This document shows positions 10,161 to 18,931 of a stretch of 64,000 nucleotides of DNA, piece by piece. A program made the translations under genes and the position numbers. How positions within the stretch are numbered: position 1 is the first letter of the stretch; the number at the start of each line of letters is the position of its first letter. The stretch comes from Faecalicoccus acidiformans (GTDB lineage Bacteria; Bacillota_I; Bacilli_A; Erysipelotrichales; Erysipelotrichaceae). The stretch is from positions 44,750 through 108,749 of the forward strand of contig NZ_JACHHD010000005.1 in the NCBI RefSeq assembly GCF_014202635.1. Reading direction: 5' to 3'. Under the pieces are notes generated by a model. The model made no database searches. It was not told where the DNA came from and worked only from the letters and a program-made list of their open reading frames with translations.

Positions 10161-12122
10161 ATGCGTATAGGTTTATTTACAGATGCATACTTACCAGATA
10201 TCAATGGGGTCGTCAGCAGTGTGGCGACCCTAAAAGGGGCTTTAGAGGAACAAGGACATACAGTTTATGTGATTTCTAACCATAAAGGCTCTAATATTGA
10301 AATGAAAGACAATATCTTACGGTTAGGTGGTCTGGAATTAAAAAAGTTTTATGGGTATAAAATGTCCAGTCCTATTCAGATTCGTGCCGAAAAGATCGTG
10401 CGCGAGATGAACTTGGATGTGATCCATGTACAGACGGAAGCCGGGGTCGGAATCTTTGCCCGCCAAATGGCCAGACAATTACACATTCCTTTAGTGTATA
10501 CTTACCATACGATGTATGAAGATTATACGCATTATGTTAATCCTCTGGATTTTGAAACCGTAGAAAGAATGGGGCGTCTGGCGATTCGCTCTTTGTCCAA
10601 GATTTTGGGGAACCACGCGCAAGCAGTGATTGCTCCCAGCGAAAAAACAAAACAAGCCTTGCTCCAATATGGAGTTACAACACCCATTTATATCGTGCCA
10701 ACCGGCTTGGATCTTTCTTTGTTTGATAAAAATCATCTGGATCCTGAAAAAATTGCACAAATTCGTTCTTCGCTCAATCTTTCCGATCAGGATCATGTCA
10801 TTGTTTTTGTCGGACGTATTGCGAAAGAAAAGACGATCGATATGCCCATTCGAGCTGTTTCGAAAAGCCAGGACCCGCATCTCCATTTAGTGATCGTAGG
10901 AGGCGGAACCGATGAAGCTTATTATCAGATGGTGGCTAAAGAATACCATGTCGAAGACCGCGTCCATTTTTTAGGACGTCGTCCGAAAGAAGACATTCCC
11001 TATTATTATGCCGCTTTTGATGCGTTTGTTTCCGCTTCTTTGAGCGAGACCCAAGGGATGACCTATCTCGAGGCATTGGCGACGGGGCTTCCTATTTTTG
11101 GGCGTCGAGATGAAGTTTTAGAGGGCTTGTTAGAGGAAGGACAAAGCGGCTTTTATTTTGATGATGAAGAGGAGCTGGTCAAAAAATGGGAGCTTTTTTT
11201 CTCGCTTTCAGATTCGAAACGAGAAGAAATGCGGGAAATATGCATATCGAAGACCAAACCGTATTCAACAAAAATGTTTGCTTCCAAAGCTTTGGCAGTC
11301 TATGCGCAAGCTATCGATGATTATCATCAAAGTTTCACAGTCGAAAAAGTCAAGATCCTGGGCGACTTTGTGAAGCTGGTCTTAAAACGGGATTGCGATG
11401 AAGAACCTGTCAATTTACAGATCCCGATGGATGATTATTTTGATTTGCGGATCGGGCTCAAAACCAATCTGGATGCCTATGTCGTAGAAGATTACTTGGC
11501 GATGCAGAATTATTATCAAGCTTATATACAGATCAAAAAGAAAGTGTTAAGCAAAGATCATACGGCATATCAAGTTCGTGAGATGGCGCATAAGAAATAT
11601 GATTTGTCTTTGGAGGAAGCAAGCACGCTTGTTGAAGAATTTCAGGAACGAGGATGGATCAATGACCGTCAGTATGCCTTAGATAAAGCCTTGATATGGG
11701 CGGATTACGGATATGGCAAGCGTAAGATCGAAGCTAAACTTAGAGAAGATGGCATTGCGTCAGAGTGGATCGAACAAGCTTGCGACCAATTGGACAGCGA
11801 AGAAGAATTGCATGCTGCAATAAAGAGCGCGCAGCATTTCAAAGCTACCTTAAAAGAACAAAGTGAGCGATTGAAACGTCAGACGATCATCAAAAAATTG
11901 ATATCCAAAGGTTTTTCGGTCGAAGTTGCTAAAGAGGCCGGGAATACGGTTGAACTGGAAGAAGACGATGAACAAGCTCTGCAGCGTAGTCTTAAAAAAG
12001 CACACCGCCTTTACGCTTCTTTAGAAGAGCCCAAACGGACTGAAAAGATTCGTATGTATTGTTTAAGAAAAGGATTTTCCATATCGGAAATTGATGAAGT
12101 ATTAGAAAGAGAGTCAATATGA
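10161..12122 (+). CDS. GT4 diacylglycerol glucosyltransferase fused to RecX
   Basis: A single 653-aa frame. Residues 1 to about 390 are a GT4 glycosyltransferase of the 1,2-diacylglycerol 3-glucosyltransferase type: MRIGLFTDAYLPDINGVVSS at the N-terminus, VFVGRIAKEKTID as the nucleotide-sugar domain start, and SLSETQGMTYLEALATGLP as the EX7E motif. Residues about 393-653 match RecX, the RecA regulator, with the three-helix repeats (EEFQERGWINDRQYALDKA; KRKIEAKLREDGI; IRMYCLRKGFS). No stop, frameshift, or internal ribosome site with ATG was seen at the junction. GGGAGGAG precedes ATG 10161. It overlaps yhaM by ATGA. Why lipid synthesis and RecA control share one chain is unknown. Confidence 0.9.
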   Translation: MRIGLFTDAYLPDINGVVSSVATLKGALEEQGHTVYVISNHKGSNIEMKDNILRLGGLELKKFYGYKMSSPIQIRAEKIVREMNLDVIHVQTEAGVGIFARQMARQLHIPLVYTYHTMYEDYTHYVNPLDFETVERMGRLAIRSLSKILGNHAQAVIAPSEKTKQALLQYGVTTPIYIVPTGLDLSLFDKNHLDPEKIAQIRSSLNLSDQDHVIVFVGRIAKEKTIDMPIRAVSKSQDPHLHLVIVGGGTDEAYYQMVAKEYHVEDRVHFLGRRPKEDIPYYYAAFDAFVSASLSETQGMTYLEALATGLPIFGRRDEVLEGLLEEGQSGFYFDDEEELVKKWELFFSLSDSKREEMREICISKTKPYSTKMFASKALAVYAQAIDDYHQSFTVEKVKILGDFVKLVLKRDCDEEPVNLQIPMDDYFDLRIGLKTNLDAYVVEDYLAMQNYYQAYIQIKKKVLSKDHTAYQVREMAHKKYDLSLEEASTLVEEFQERGWINDRQYALDKALIWADYGYGKRKIEAKLREDGIASEWIEQACDQLDSEEELHAAIKSAQHFKATLKEQSERLKRQTIIKKLISKGFSVEVAKEAGNTVELEEDDEQALQRSLKKAHRLYASLEEPKRTEKIRMYCLRKGFSISEIDEVLERESI

Positions 12123-13048
12123 TCAAAGATATCGTACAGGAAGGACCTGTTACAATCGAATGTTTGATTTCTCGCTGTGAGCGGGGAAAAACAGTAAAGA
12201 ATACTCCGTATCTATCGTTAGCGTTAGAAGATGCTTCCGGGATATTGGATGCCAAGTTTTGGAATTTAACAGATCAAATGATTGCTCAATACCATACCGG
12301 CATGATCGTAGAAGCGCAGGGAGATATTTTATTTCATAAAAATGCGATGCAACTGCGGGTGCGTAAACTGACACCGTTGGAAGGAAAGGATGTCAGTCAA
12401 TATGTACAAAATGCTCCTATGACCAAAGCGCAAATGGAAGAAGAGATCATGGCGGCCATCTTGGAAATGAAAGATGGTGTGATTCAAAGAGTGGTCTTGA
12501 AAGTTTTGGAAGAAGTACAAGAAGATTTTTATACCTATCCGGCAGCAACGAGAAATCATCATAATTTTGTGGGTGGTTTGGCTTATCACACGTTGACCAT
12601 GTTACGGATGGCTAAACATGTGCTTTGTGAATATCCATGGCTGGATGCTGATTTGTTGATGGGAGGCGTAATCTTGCATGATATTGGTAAGATCAAGGAA
12701 CTTTCTTCGATGATCTTGCCGGAATATACGACAGAGGGAAATTTGATCGGACATATTTCAATCGGTACCCATGAAATTGAAAAAGCAGCCTGTGAATTGA
12801 AATGTGAAAAGACTGAAGAAGTGATGTTGTTGAAACATATGGTCCTTAGTCATCATGGAAAGCAGGAATTTGGTTCGCCCGTATTGCCGATGATCCCGGA
12901 AGCGGAAGTTTTGTCGTTATTGGATAACTTGGATGCTCGTTTGGATATGATGAAAAAGACGATCGAAACTACGCAGCCAGGACATTTTGGTCCCCGTGTT
13001 TTTGCTTTAGAGAATCGAATGATCTATCGAAAGAAGGATGCAGAATGA
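12119..13048 (+). CDS. yhaM: 3'-5' exoribonuclease YhaM
   Basis: A 309-aa protein with an N-terminal OB fold (residues about 10-90, nucleic-acid binding) and an HD-domain phosphohydrolase. The metal residues are visible in HHNFVGGLAYHT, ILHDIGKIKE and MVLSHHGKQEFG. This arrangement is the YhaM/CbfA family, which degrades single-stranded RNA and in some species DNA in the 3'-5' direction. It starts in the stop codon of the GT-RecX gene (ATGA) and its own stop overlaps rimO the same way. Confidence 0.93.
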   Translation: MIKDIVQEGPVTIECLISRCERGKTVKNTPYLSLALEDASGILDAKFWNLTDQMIAQYHTGMIVEAQGDILFHKNAMQLRVRKLTPLEGKDVSQYVQNAPMTKAQMEEEIMAAILEMKDGVIQRVVLKVLEEVQEDFYTYPAATRNHHNFVGGLAYHTLTMLRMAKHVLCEYPWLDADLLMGGVILHDIGKIKELSSMILPEYTTEGNLIGHISIGTHEIEKAACELKCEKTEEVMLLKHMVLSHHGKQEFGSPVLPMIPEAEVLSLLDNLDARLDMMKKTIETTQPGHFGPRVFALENRMIYRKKDAE

Positions 13049-14349
13049 AAATTGGGTTTGTTTCGCTAGGATGTTGTAAAAATCTGGTCGATTCAGAAGA
13101 AATCATGGGGATGTTGCAAGCCAATGGTCATCAGATCGTCGCTGAGCCATCCCAAGCAGATGCGATCATCATCAATACATGCGGCTTTATAGAGCCGGCA
13201 AAAGAAGAGTCGATTGCCACGATTTTTGAAATGGCACAGTATAAGAAAAAGCATCTGAAAAAATTGATTGTTTGCGGATGCTTGGCTCAGCGGTATACGG
13301 ATGCCCTGACGACTGAGATTCCTGAAATTGATGCGGTGATCCCGATTCGCGACTATGGACAGTTTGCAAAGCGCCTCCAAAGTCTTTTAGGGGAAGGATT
13401 CACAAAAGAAATGGATCCCGATCAACGAGTCCTGTCTTCCATGCCCTATCGAGCTTATTTGAAAATCAGCGATGGATGCTCCAACCATTGTACCTATTGT
13501 GCGATTCCTTTGATTCGCGGAGATCAAGTCTCGAAAACGATGGAAGAAGTGCTTGTCGAAGCTAGACACCTGGTACAACTGGGAGTCAAAGAACTGACTT
13601 TGATTGCGCAAGATACGACTAAGTATGGCCTGGACAATTATGGATCTTTAAAATTAGCCGATCTGATCCGAAAAGTGGATCAAATCGAAGGCTTGCATTG
13701 GGTCCGTATCTTATATATGTATCCGGATGAGATCGATGATGAGCTGTTGACAGCGATGAAAGAATCATCGAAGGTTTTACCTTACTTTGATATTCCGATG
13801 CAGCATGCCAATGCCAGAATGTTAAGAGCCATGAATCGCCGTTCTACGAAAGAAGAGGTTCAAAAACTGGTTTCTAAAATTCGGAATATGTTTGAAGAAC
13901 CGACCTTAAGAACGACGATGATCGTGGGATTTCCTTCTGAGACAGAAGAAGAATTTGAAGAGTTAGTAGATTTTATACAAGAGATTCAATGGGATCGCAT
14001 GGGTGCCTTCACGTATTCAAAAGAAGAAGATACTCCTGCTTATGATCTGCCGGATTCGATCGAACCGCAGGTTGCGCAAAGACGTCTGGAACGTCTGATG
14101 CAGATTCAGGAAGAAATCTCTTCGCAAAAAAACAAACAGAAAATCGGCCAGGTCTTGGAAGTGCTGGTGGAAGAAAAAGAAGCGTTGCGCAATCGCTATC
14201 GCGGAAGATCCAAAGCGGACGCTCCAGATGAAGTGGATGGTCAGGTCATTTTTACGAGTGAAAAAGATTTAGAAATCGGTTCGTTTGTCTTAGTTCAGAT
14301 CACAGAAGCAAAGACTTTTGATTTGATGGGAATATGTCTAGAATCATAG
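13045..14349 (+). CDS. rimO: Ribosomal protein S12 methylthiotransferase RimO
   Basis: Radical-SAM enzyme that methylthiolates the conserved aspartate of S12. The 434-aa chain has the three family domains: an N-terminal UPF0004 domain with three cysteines (GCCKN, NTCGF, CGCLAQ), a radical-SAM core with CSNHCTYC near residues 147-154, and a C-terminal TRAM domain (about 370-434). RIGxD-type features favour RimO over MiaB. The substrate S12 (rpsL) is in this window at 42.4 kb. The gene overlaps yhaM by 4 bases and the next gene by 16. Confidence 0.94.
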   Translation: MKIGFVSLGCCKNLVDSEEIMGMLQANGHQIVAEPSQADAIIINTCGFIEPAKEESIATIFEMAQYKKKHLKKLIVCGCLAQRYTDALTTEIPEIDAVIPIRDYGQFAKRLQSLLGEGFTKEMDPDQRVLSSMPYRAYLKISDGCSNHCTYCAIPLIRGDQVSKTMEEVLVEARHLVQLGVKELTLIAQDTTKYGLDNYGSLKLADLIRKVDQIEGLHWVRILYMYPDEIDDELLTAMKESSKVLPYFDIPMQHANARMLRAMNRRSTKEEVQKLVSKIRNMFEEPTLRTTMIVGFPSETEEEFEELVDFIQEIQWDRMGAFTYSKEEDTPAYDLPDSIEPQVAQRRLERLMQIQEEISSQKNKQKIGQVLEVLVEEKEALRNRYRGRSKADAPDEVDGQVIFTSEKDLEIGSFVLVQITEAKTFDLMGICLES

Positions 14350-14813
14350 GCTTTGATCCTATCGTCCATGGCAATGACCGAATCTTGATCTTAGGTTCTA
14401 TGCCTAGTGTAGAAAGCTTGCATCAGGATTTTTACTATGCGAATAAAACGAATCGGTTTTGGCCGATGTTGTCAAAAATCTATGGGGTTGAGACGGATAC
14501 CCGAATGCAGCGATTGGCTTTGTTGAAAAAAGAGAAAATTGCGTTGTGGGATGTTTGTCATTCTTGTGTTCGGCCAGGCAGTGCAGATTCGGCTATTCGG
14601 GATGTTCGCCTTAATCCTATTCAAGAGGTGCTGGAAACCAATTCCAGCATTCAAAAAATACTGTGCAACGGAAAAACAAGCGAGAGGTTGTTGAAATCAT
14701 TAGATCTTTTTGTTCCTGTCGTTAGTTGCCCTTCTACTTCGGCGGCCAATGCACGATGGCGTTTAGAAGATCTGGTTGAGATCTATAGAAAGGAATTATT
14801 AGAAAATGGATAA
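14334..14813 (+). CDS. DNA-deoxyinosine/uracil glycosylase (MUG-like)
   Basis: A 159-aa uracil-DNA-glycosylase-fold protein. The motif LGSMPSVESLHQDFYYANKTNRFWP near the N-terminus is the active-site/stacking region of the hypoxanthine-DNA glycosylase subfamily, and CPSTSAANARW near the C-terminus supplies the helix contacting the minor groove. Such enzymes remove deaminated bases. It overlaps rimO by 16 bases and dut by 8, so it is translated as part of the chain. Placement beside dUTPase and RecX gives a DNA-maintenance theme. Confidence 0.88.
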   Translation: MSRIIGFDPIVHGNDRILILGSMPSVESLHQDFYYANKTNRFWPMLSKIYGVETDTRMQRLALLKKEKIALWDVCHSCVRPGSADSAIRDVRLNPIQEVLETNSSIQKILCNGKTSERLLKSLDLFVPVVSCPSTSAANARWRLEDLVEIYRKELLENG

Positions 14814-15306
14814 ATTATTTTGGGCAAAAGTCAAAGAAGATGCCATTATTCCTACCAAGAGAGAGGAAGATGCAGGATATGATCTGTATCCTTGTTTTGA
14901 AGAGGACTATCTTCGAATCGATCCCTTGACAACGAAACTCGTTCCTTTGGGAGTTGCCAGCGCATTTGATTCTCGCTATGTCATGTTTTTAAAAGAAAGA
15001 GGGTCTTCTGGAACGAAAGGATTGGCGCAGCGAAGCGGAGTGATCGATTCTGGATACAGGGGAGAATATATGGCCCCAATTACAAATGTGAATGACAAAC
15101 CAATCTTTATTGTGAAACAGGAAGCCTTAAAGTCATGGTCGCAACAAGAAAAAGAGAATTGTTTGATCTATCCTTATGAGAAAGCGATCTGCCAAGGAGT
15201 TTTGTTGGTGATGCCGCAGCTCGAAAGTGAAGAGATTTCTTACGAAAAATTGCAGGAAATCGCATCTTTGCGAAAGACGGGGAAGCTAGGGAGTTCAGGA
15301 AAATAG
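14806..15306 (+). CDS. dut: dUTP diphosphatase (trimeric dUTPase family)
   Basis: Hydrolyses dUTP to dUMP and pyrophosphate, keeping uracil out of DNA. The 166-aa chain shows motif 1 (DAGYDLYP), motif 2 (ERGSSGTKGLAQRSG, a divergent version), motif 3 (GVIDSGYRGEYMAP), motif 4 (CQGVLLVMP) and the C-terminal motif 5 (TGKLGSSG). Motif 2 is longer and less canonical than in E. coli Dut, so it belongs to a phage-like or Bacillota variant of the family. It is the last gene of the seven-gene overlapping operon. Confidence 0.88.
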   Translation: MDKLFWAKVKEDAIIPTKREEDAGYDLYPCFEEDYLRIDPLTTKLVPLGVASAFDSRYVMFLKERGSSGTKGLAQRSGVIDSGYRGEYMAPITNVNDKPIFIVKQEALKSWSQQEKENCLIYPYEKAICQGVLLVMPQLESEEISYEKLQEIASLRKTGKLGSSGK

Positions 15307-15312
15307 AAAAAT

Positions 15313-15356
15313 GTAAAAACAGGGTTAAAATTTCGTAATAAGTTCGTAAAATATGT
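15313..15356 (+). promoter_or_regulatory. Four direct repeats at 11-bp period, candidate Pho box
   Basis: GTAAAA, GTTAAA, GTAATA and GTAAAA begin at 15313, 15324, 15335 and 15346, exactly 11 bases apart. TTCGTAA is repeated exactly at 15332 and 15343. The array ends just before the -35 box (15359) of a sodium/phosphate cotransporter gene. OmpR-family PhoB/PhoP regulators bind direct repeats with this period. The identity of the regulator is inferred. Confidence 0.6.
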
Positions 15357-15358
15357 GC

Positions 15359-15387
15359 TTGCAATCCATAGCTCTGCCTTTTATTAT
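15359..15387 (+). promoter_or_regulatory. Promoter of the Na/Pi cotransporter gene
   Basis: TTGCAA (15359-15364), 17 bases, TATTAT (15382-15387). Start codon at 15420 with AAAGGAGAAG upstream. Confidence 0.7.
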
Positions 15388-15419
15388 GTAAGAGTAGATT
15401 GCATTAAAGGAGAAGAGTT

Positions 15420-17081
15420 ATGGATCTATCACTATTATTGGGACTATTAGGGGGCTTGGCCCTGTTTTTGTATGGCATGCAAATGATGTCTGATGGTCTG
15501 GAAAAAGCGGCTGGTGACCGGTTGAAGCAGATTTTGGAAAAATTGACATCCAATCGCTTTTTAGGTGTTGCCGTAGGGGCTATCATTACTGCGATTATTC
15601 AGTCAAGCAGTGCGACTACGGTCATGGTTGTCGGGTTTGTCAATGCTCGGTTGATGACGCTTCAGCAGGCTGTGTGGATCATCATGGGTGCCAATATCGG
15701 AACAACGATCACAGGGCAGCTGGTTGCCTTGAATGTAAGTGAAATTGCCCCGCTGATTGCTTTTGCCGGGGTAGTACTGATTGTTTTCTTAAAAAATCCA
15801 AAGTTGAATTATTTTGGATTGATCATCGCCGGTTTAGGGGTTTTGTTCATTGGTATGGATATGATGTCCACAGCCATGGAACCATTGCGTGAATCGCAGA
15901 CCTTTATTTCATTGATCACAAATTTCTCCAACCCGGTGATCGGAATCTTGGTCGGAGCTGTATTTACCGCTATTATTCAGAGTTCTTCTGCGTCGGTGGG
16001 TATCTTGCAGGCGTTGGCGCGCAGCGGTTTGATTGGTTTGGATGGAGCCGTTTTTGTCTTGTTTGGACAAAATATCGGTACTTGCATCACTGCCGTTTTG
16101 GCATCGATCGGTACCAGCCGCGAAGCAAAACAAACGACAGTGATTCACTTGAGCTTTAATATCATCGGTACGATCATCTTTACAACAGTATGTCTTTTGA
16201 CTCCGTTGACAGCCGTTGTTTCCGCGTGGTCGCCGGATAATGCAGCTCAGCAAATTGCCAACATGCATACGTTGTTCAATGTCGTTACAACGATTCTCTT
16301 GTTGCCGTTTGGTACATATCTGGCAGCCTTTGCCCAGAAGGTATTGCCGTCGGAACCGATGCAAGCCGATTCTGAAGGATTGATGTACTTGCAGCCTCTG
16401 CCAAAGAGCAATAAGATCATTGGTCTTTCTGCCATTAATATTCAGCAGGTCAATGATGAAGTAATGCGTATGATGAAGTTGGCTTATACCAATGTCAGTG
16501 ATTCTTTTGATCAGCTGATCCACTATAAAGAAGAGCGTTCTGAACAAATTGAAAAGCGTGAAAAAACAGTCAATTTCTTGAATCGGGCAATTTCAAAATA
16601 TATTTCAGATGCTTTCGGTTATGCGAGCATGAATATCGAAACTTCTCAAGCCTTGACCGCCTATTACACGATGCTGGTTGATCTGGAGAGAATCTCTGAT
16701 TATGCGATCAATATGGATCGTCAGGCTGTGATCGTCAATAAAGAGAACATGAGCGATAACGAAAAACGGATCCTGAAAAAGATGAAAAAACGGACTTTCA
16801 AGATGTACGATTACATTTTCAATTTGGAAAAGGCCAATGCCTACAACAACGAGATCGATGAGAATACTCAAGAATGGAGAAATGTTCAGATCCAAGGTTT
16901 GAAGGACAAGAGCATTTCCAGTGAATTAGGAATCGCATTCTCAAGAATCTTGACAGATTATGACCGTATCAATGATCACGCTCTGAATCTGGCAGAAGAG
17001 ATCGACAAGATCGATGACAGCTTACATGAAACTATGCTAGATGATGATCTTGTAGCACCTTATATCAATCAAAAAGCATGA
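15420..17081 (+). CDS. Na/Pi cotransporter family protein with PhoU-like domain
   Basis: A 553-aa inner-membrane transporter of the NptA/PNaS family, which moves phosphate with sodium. The two inverted Na/Pi repeats are visible by their QSSSA signatures: AIIQSSSATTVMVVGFV (about residues 59-75) and AIIQSSSASVGILQALA (about 183-199), each followed by GANIGTTIT/GQNIGTCIT-type glycine loops. Residues about 340-545 form a cytoplasmic PhoU-like helical bundle. AAAGGAGAAG precedes ATG 15420. The upstream 11-bp repeats suggest induction by phosphate limitation. It is monocistronic, with a terminator at its stop. Confidence 0.93.
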   Translation: MDLSLLLGLLGGLALFLYGMQMMSDGLEKAAGDRLKQILEKLTSNRFLGVAVGAIITAIIQSSSATTVMVVGFVNARLMTLQQAVWIIMGANIGTTITGQLVALNVSEIAPLIAFAGVVLIVFLKNPKLNYFGLIIAGLGVLFIGMDMMSTAMEPLRESQTFISLITNFSNPVIGILVGAVFTAIIQSSSASVGILQALARSGLIGLDGAVFVLFGQNIGTCITAVLASIGTSREAKQTTVIHLSFNIIGTIIFTTVCLLTPLTAVVSAWSPDNAAQQIANMHTLFNVVTTILLLPFGTYLAAFAQKVLPSEPMQADSEGLMYLQPLPKSNKIIGLSAINIQQVNDEVMRMMKLAYTNVSDSFDQLIHYKEERSEQIEKREKTVNFLNRAISKYISDAFGYASMNIETSQALTAYYTMLVDLERISDYAINMDRQAVIVNKENMSDNEKRILKKMKKRTFKMYDYIFNLEKANAYNNEIDENTQEWRNVQIQGLKDKSISSELGIAFSRILTDYDRINDHALNLAEEIDKIDDSLHETMLDDDLVAPYINQKA

Positions 17082-17107
17082 GACCGTACCCAAAACGGTC
17101 TTTTCTT
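17081..17107 (+). terminator. Rho-independent terminator
   Basis: AGACCGT (17081-17087) pairs with ACGGTCT (17095-17101), followed by TTTCTT. It starts at the last base of the transporter stop codon. Confidence 0.85.
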
Positions 17108-17129
17108 CTGTGCATTCAAAAGAGGGCTG

Positions 17130-17138
17130 TGGTAGAAT
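17130..17138 (+). promoter_or_regulatory. Extended -10 promoter of the DUF1846 operon
   Basis: TGGTAGAAT, an extended -10, 28 bases before the DUF1846 start codon. Confidence 0.6.
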
Positions 17139-17165
17139 AGACGTATTGAAAATGAAGGTGATGTT

Positions 17166-18626
17166 ATGGAAATCGGGTTTGATAACCAAAAATATCTGGC
17201 TATGCAGTCAGAACATATCAAAGAGAGAATCAGTCAATTTGGCGATAAATTGTATTTGGAATTTGGCGGAAAGCTGTTTGATGACTATCATGCTTCCCGT
17301 GTTTTGCCGGGATTTCGTCCCGACAGCAAGCTGCAGATGTTGCTGCAGTTAAAAGATCAGGCAGAAATCGTAATCGTGATCAGTGCAAAAGATATCCAAC
17401 AAAACAAAGTCCGAGCAGATTTAGGAATCACTTATGAGGAAGATGTATTGCGCTTGATCAAGGAGTTTAAAAAAGTTGACTTATTCGTTGGCAGCGTTGT
17501 GATCACACAGTATACAGGGCAGACGATGGCGGATAGTTTTAAACAAAAGCTGAAGCGCCGCAAGATCAATTGTTACTATCATTATTTTATTGACGGGTAT
17601 CCAACGAATACGGAAAAAATCATCTCAAAGGATGGATTCGGCAAAAATGAATATATCAAGACACAGCGTCCTTTAGTTGTTGTCACAGCGCCGGGTCCGG
17701 GTTCAGGGAAAATGGCAACTTGTCTGTCTCAGCTGTATCACGATCATGTTCGCGGCATTAAAGCCGGCTATGCGAAATATGAGACTTTTCCAGTTTGGAA
17801 TCTGCCGCTGAATCATCCGGTCAATTTAGCATACGAAGCAGCTACGGCTGATTTAAACGATGTGAATATGATCGATCCTTTTCATTTAGAAGCGTATGGA
17901 AAGGTAACGGTGAACTATAATCGCGATATTGAGATCTTTCCTGTATTACGAAATATATTTGAAGCAATTTATGGAAAGAGCCCTTATCAATCGCCAACGG
18001 ATATGGGAGTCAATATGGCCGGGTTCTGTATCCAAGATGACAAGACTTGCCAAGAGGCTAGCCGTCAGGAGATCATTCGCCGCTATTTTGTCACCAAGAC
18101 ACGATTCGTAAAAGAAGAATGCGAAGAATCAGAGATCCAAAAACAAGAATTGGTCATGAAACAGGCGGATGTGACAGAACTGGATCGTCGCTGCGTGGTG
18201 GCAGCACGCCAAAAAGAAAAAGATACGCATTCCTTCAGCGGTGCTATGGAATTGCAGGACGGAACGATCATCACTGGTCGAACCACTCACTTTATGGGGG
18301 CTTGTTCTTCCGTCTTGATGAATGCGATCAAACATTTGGCTGGAATCGATGATGATGTTCTGCTGATAGAGCCAGAAGCATTTGGTCCCATCCAGAAACT
18401 GAAAACGAATTATCTAGGCAGTAAGAATCCTCGCCTTCATACCAACGAGATCTTGATTGCCCTTAGTCTGAGCGCCCAAAAGAATCCGCAAGCCAAAAAG
18501 GCCATGAGCCAGTTAAAACAGCTGCGGGGAACACAAGCGCACATCACATGCGATGTAGCCCATGTGGATGCCTCTGTCTATAACAGCTTAGGGATCCAGA
18601 TCACATACGAAGCAGAAAAACATTAG
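17166..18626 (+). CDS. DUF1846 family protein
   Basis: A 486-aa cytoplasmic protein that matches DUF1846 along its full length. The N-terminal part begins IGFDNQKYLAMQSEHIKERI. A P-loop-like stretch APGPGSGKMATC lies near residues 177-188, which suggests nucleotide binding, although the biochemical role of the family has not been established to my knowledge. Structures are known for a streptococcal homologue. It heads a three-gene operon with two small unknown genes (12 bases, then a 10-base overlap). Confidence 0.92.
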   Translation: MEIGFDNQKYLAMQSEHIKERISQFGDKLYLEFGGKLFDDYHASRVLPGFRPDSKLQMLLQLKDQAEIVIVISAKDIQQNKVRADLGITYEEDVLRLIKEFKKVDLFVGSVVITQYTGQTMADSFKQKLKRRKINCYYHYFIDGYPTNTEKIISKDGFGKNEYIKTQRPLVVVTAPGPGSGKMATCLSQLYHDHVRGIKAGYAKYETFPVWNLPLNHPVNLAYEAATADLNDVNMIDPFHLEAYGKVTVNYNRDIEIFPVLRNIFEAIYGKSPYQSPTDMGVNMAGFCIQDDKTCQEASRQEIIRRYFVTKTRFVKEECEESEIQKQELVMKQADVTELDRRCVVAARQKEKDTHSFSGAMELQDGTIITGRTTHFMGACSSVLMNAIKHLAGIDDDVLLIEPEAFGPIQKLKTNYLGSKNPRLHTNEILIALSLSAQKNPQAKKAMSQLKQLRGTQAHITCDVAHVDASVYNSLGIQITYEAEKH

Positions 18627-18637
18627 GAGGTAAAGTT

Positions 18638-18931
18638 ATGGGAAAATCAATTCCATCCAGCGGAGCCGGAGCGATACGTGTTTTGTTGAAGAACAAAAAA
18701 GATCTGCACTTTGAGCTGCAAAGCAAGAAAGAATCCGAAGCTCGCATCAGTTATTTATATGATATCTATTATGAAAATGTAACGGGCACATTAAATATGT
18801 CGGTAAGCGATGGAGAAGTGAAGATCGCCGCTTTAAATTTGAGTGTAGGGAAAGTTATCACGTTGGAAAATGATCAGAATCTGAAAAAATTCTGTCGTTA
18901 TATCTTGGAACAGGACGGACAATGCGCATAA
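18638..18931 (+). CDS. Hypothetical small protein
   Basis: A 97-aa protein with no signal peptide, membrane segment or motif I can name. Predicted alternating beta strands (IRVLLKNKKDLHFELQ, ISYLYDIYYENVTGTLNMSV) end in a short helix. AGGAGG precedes ATG 18638. It lies 12 bases after the DUF1846 gene, and its stop overlaps the next gene by 10 bases, so the three genes are translated together. The function is unknown. Confidence 0.7.
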   Translation: MGKSIPSSGAGAIRVLLKNKKDLHFELQSKKESEARISYLYDIYYENVTGTLNMSVSDGEVKIAALNLSVGKVITLENDQNLKKFCRYILEQDGQCA

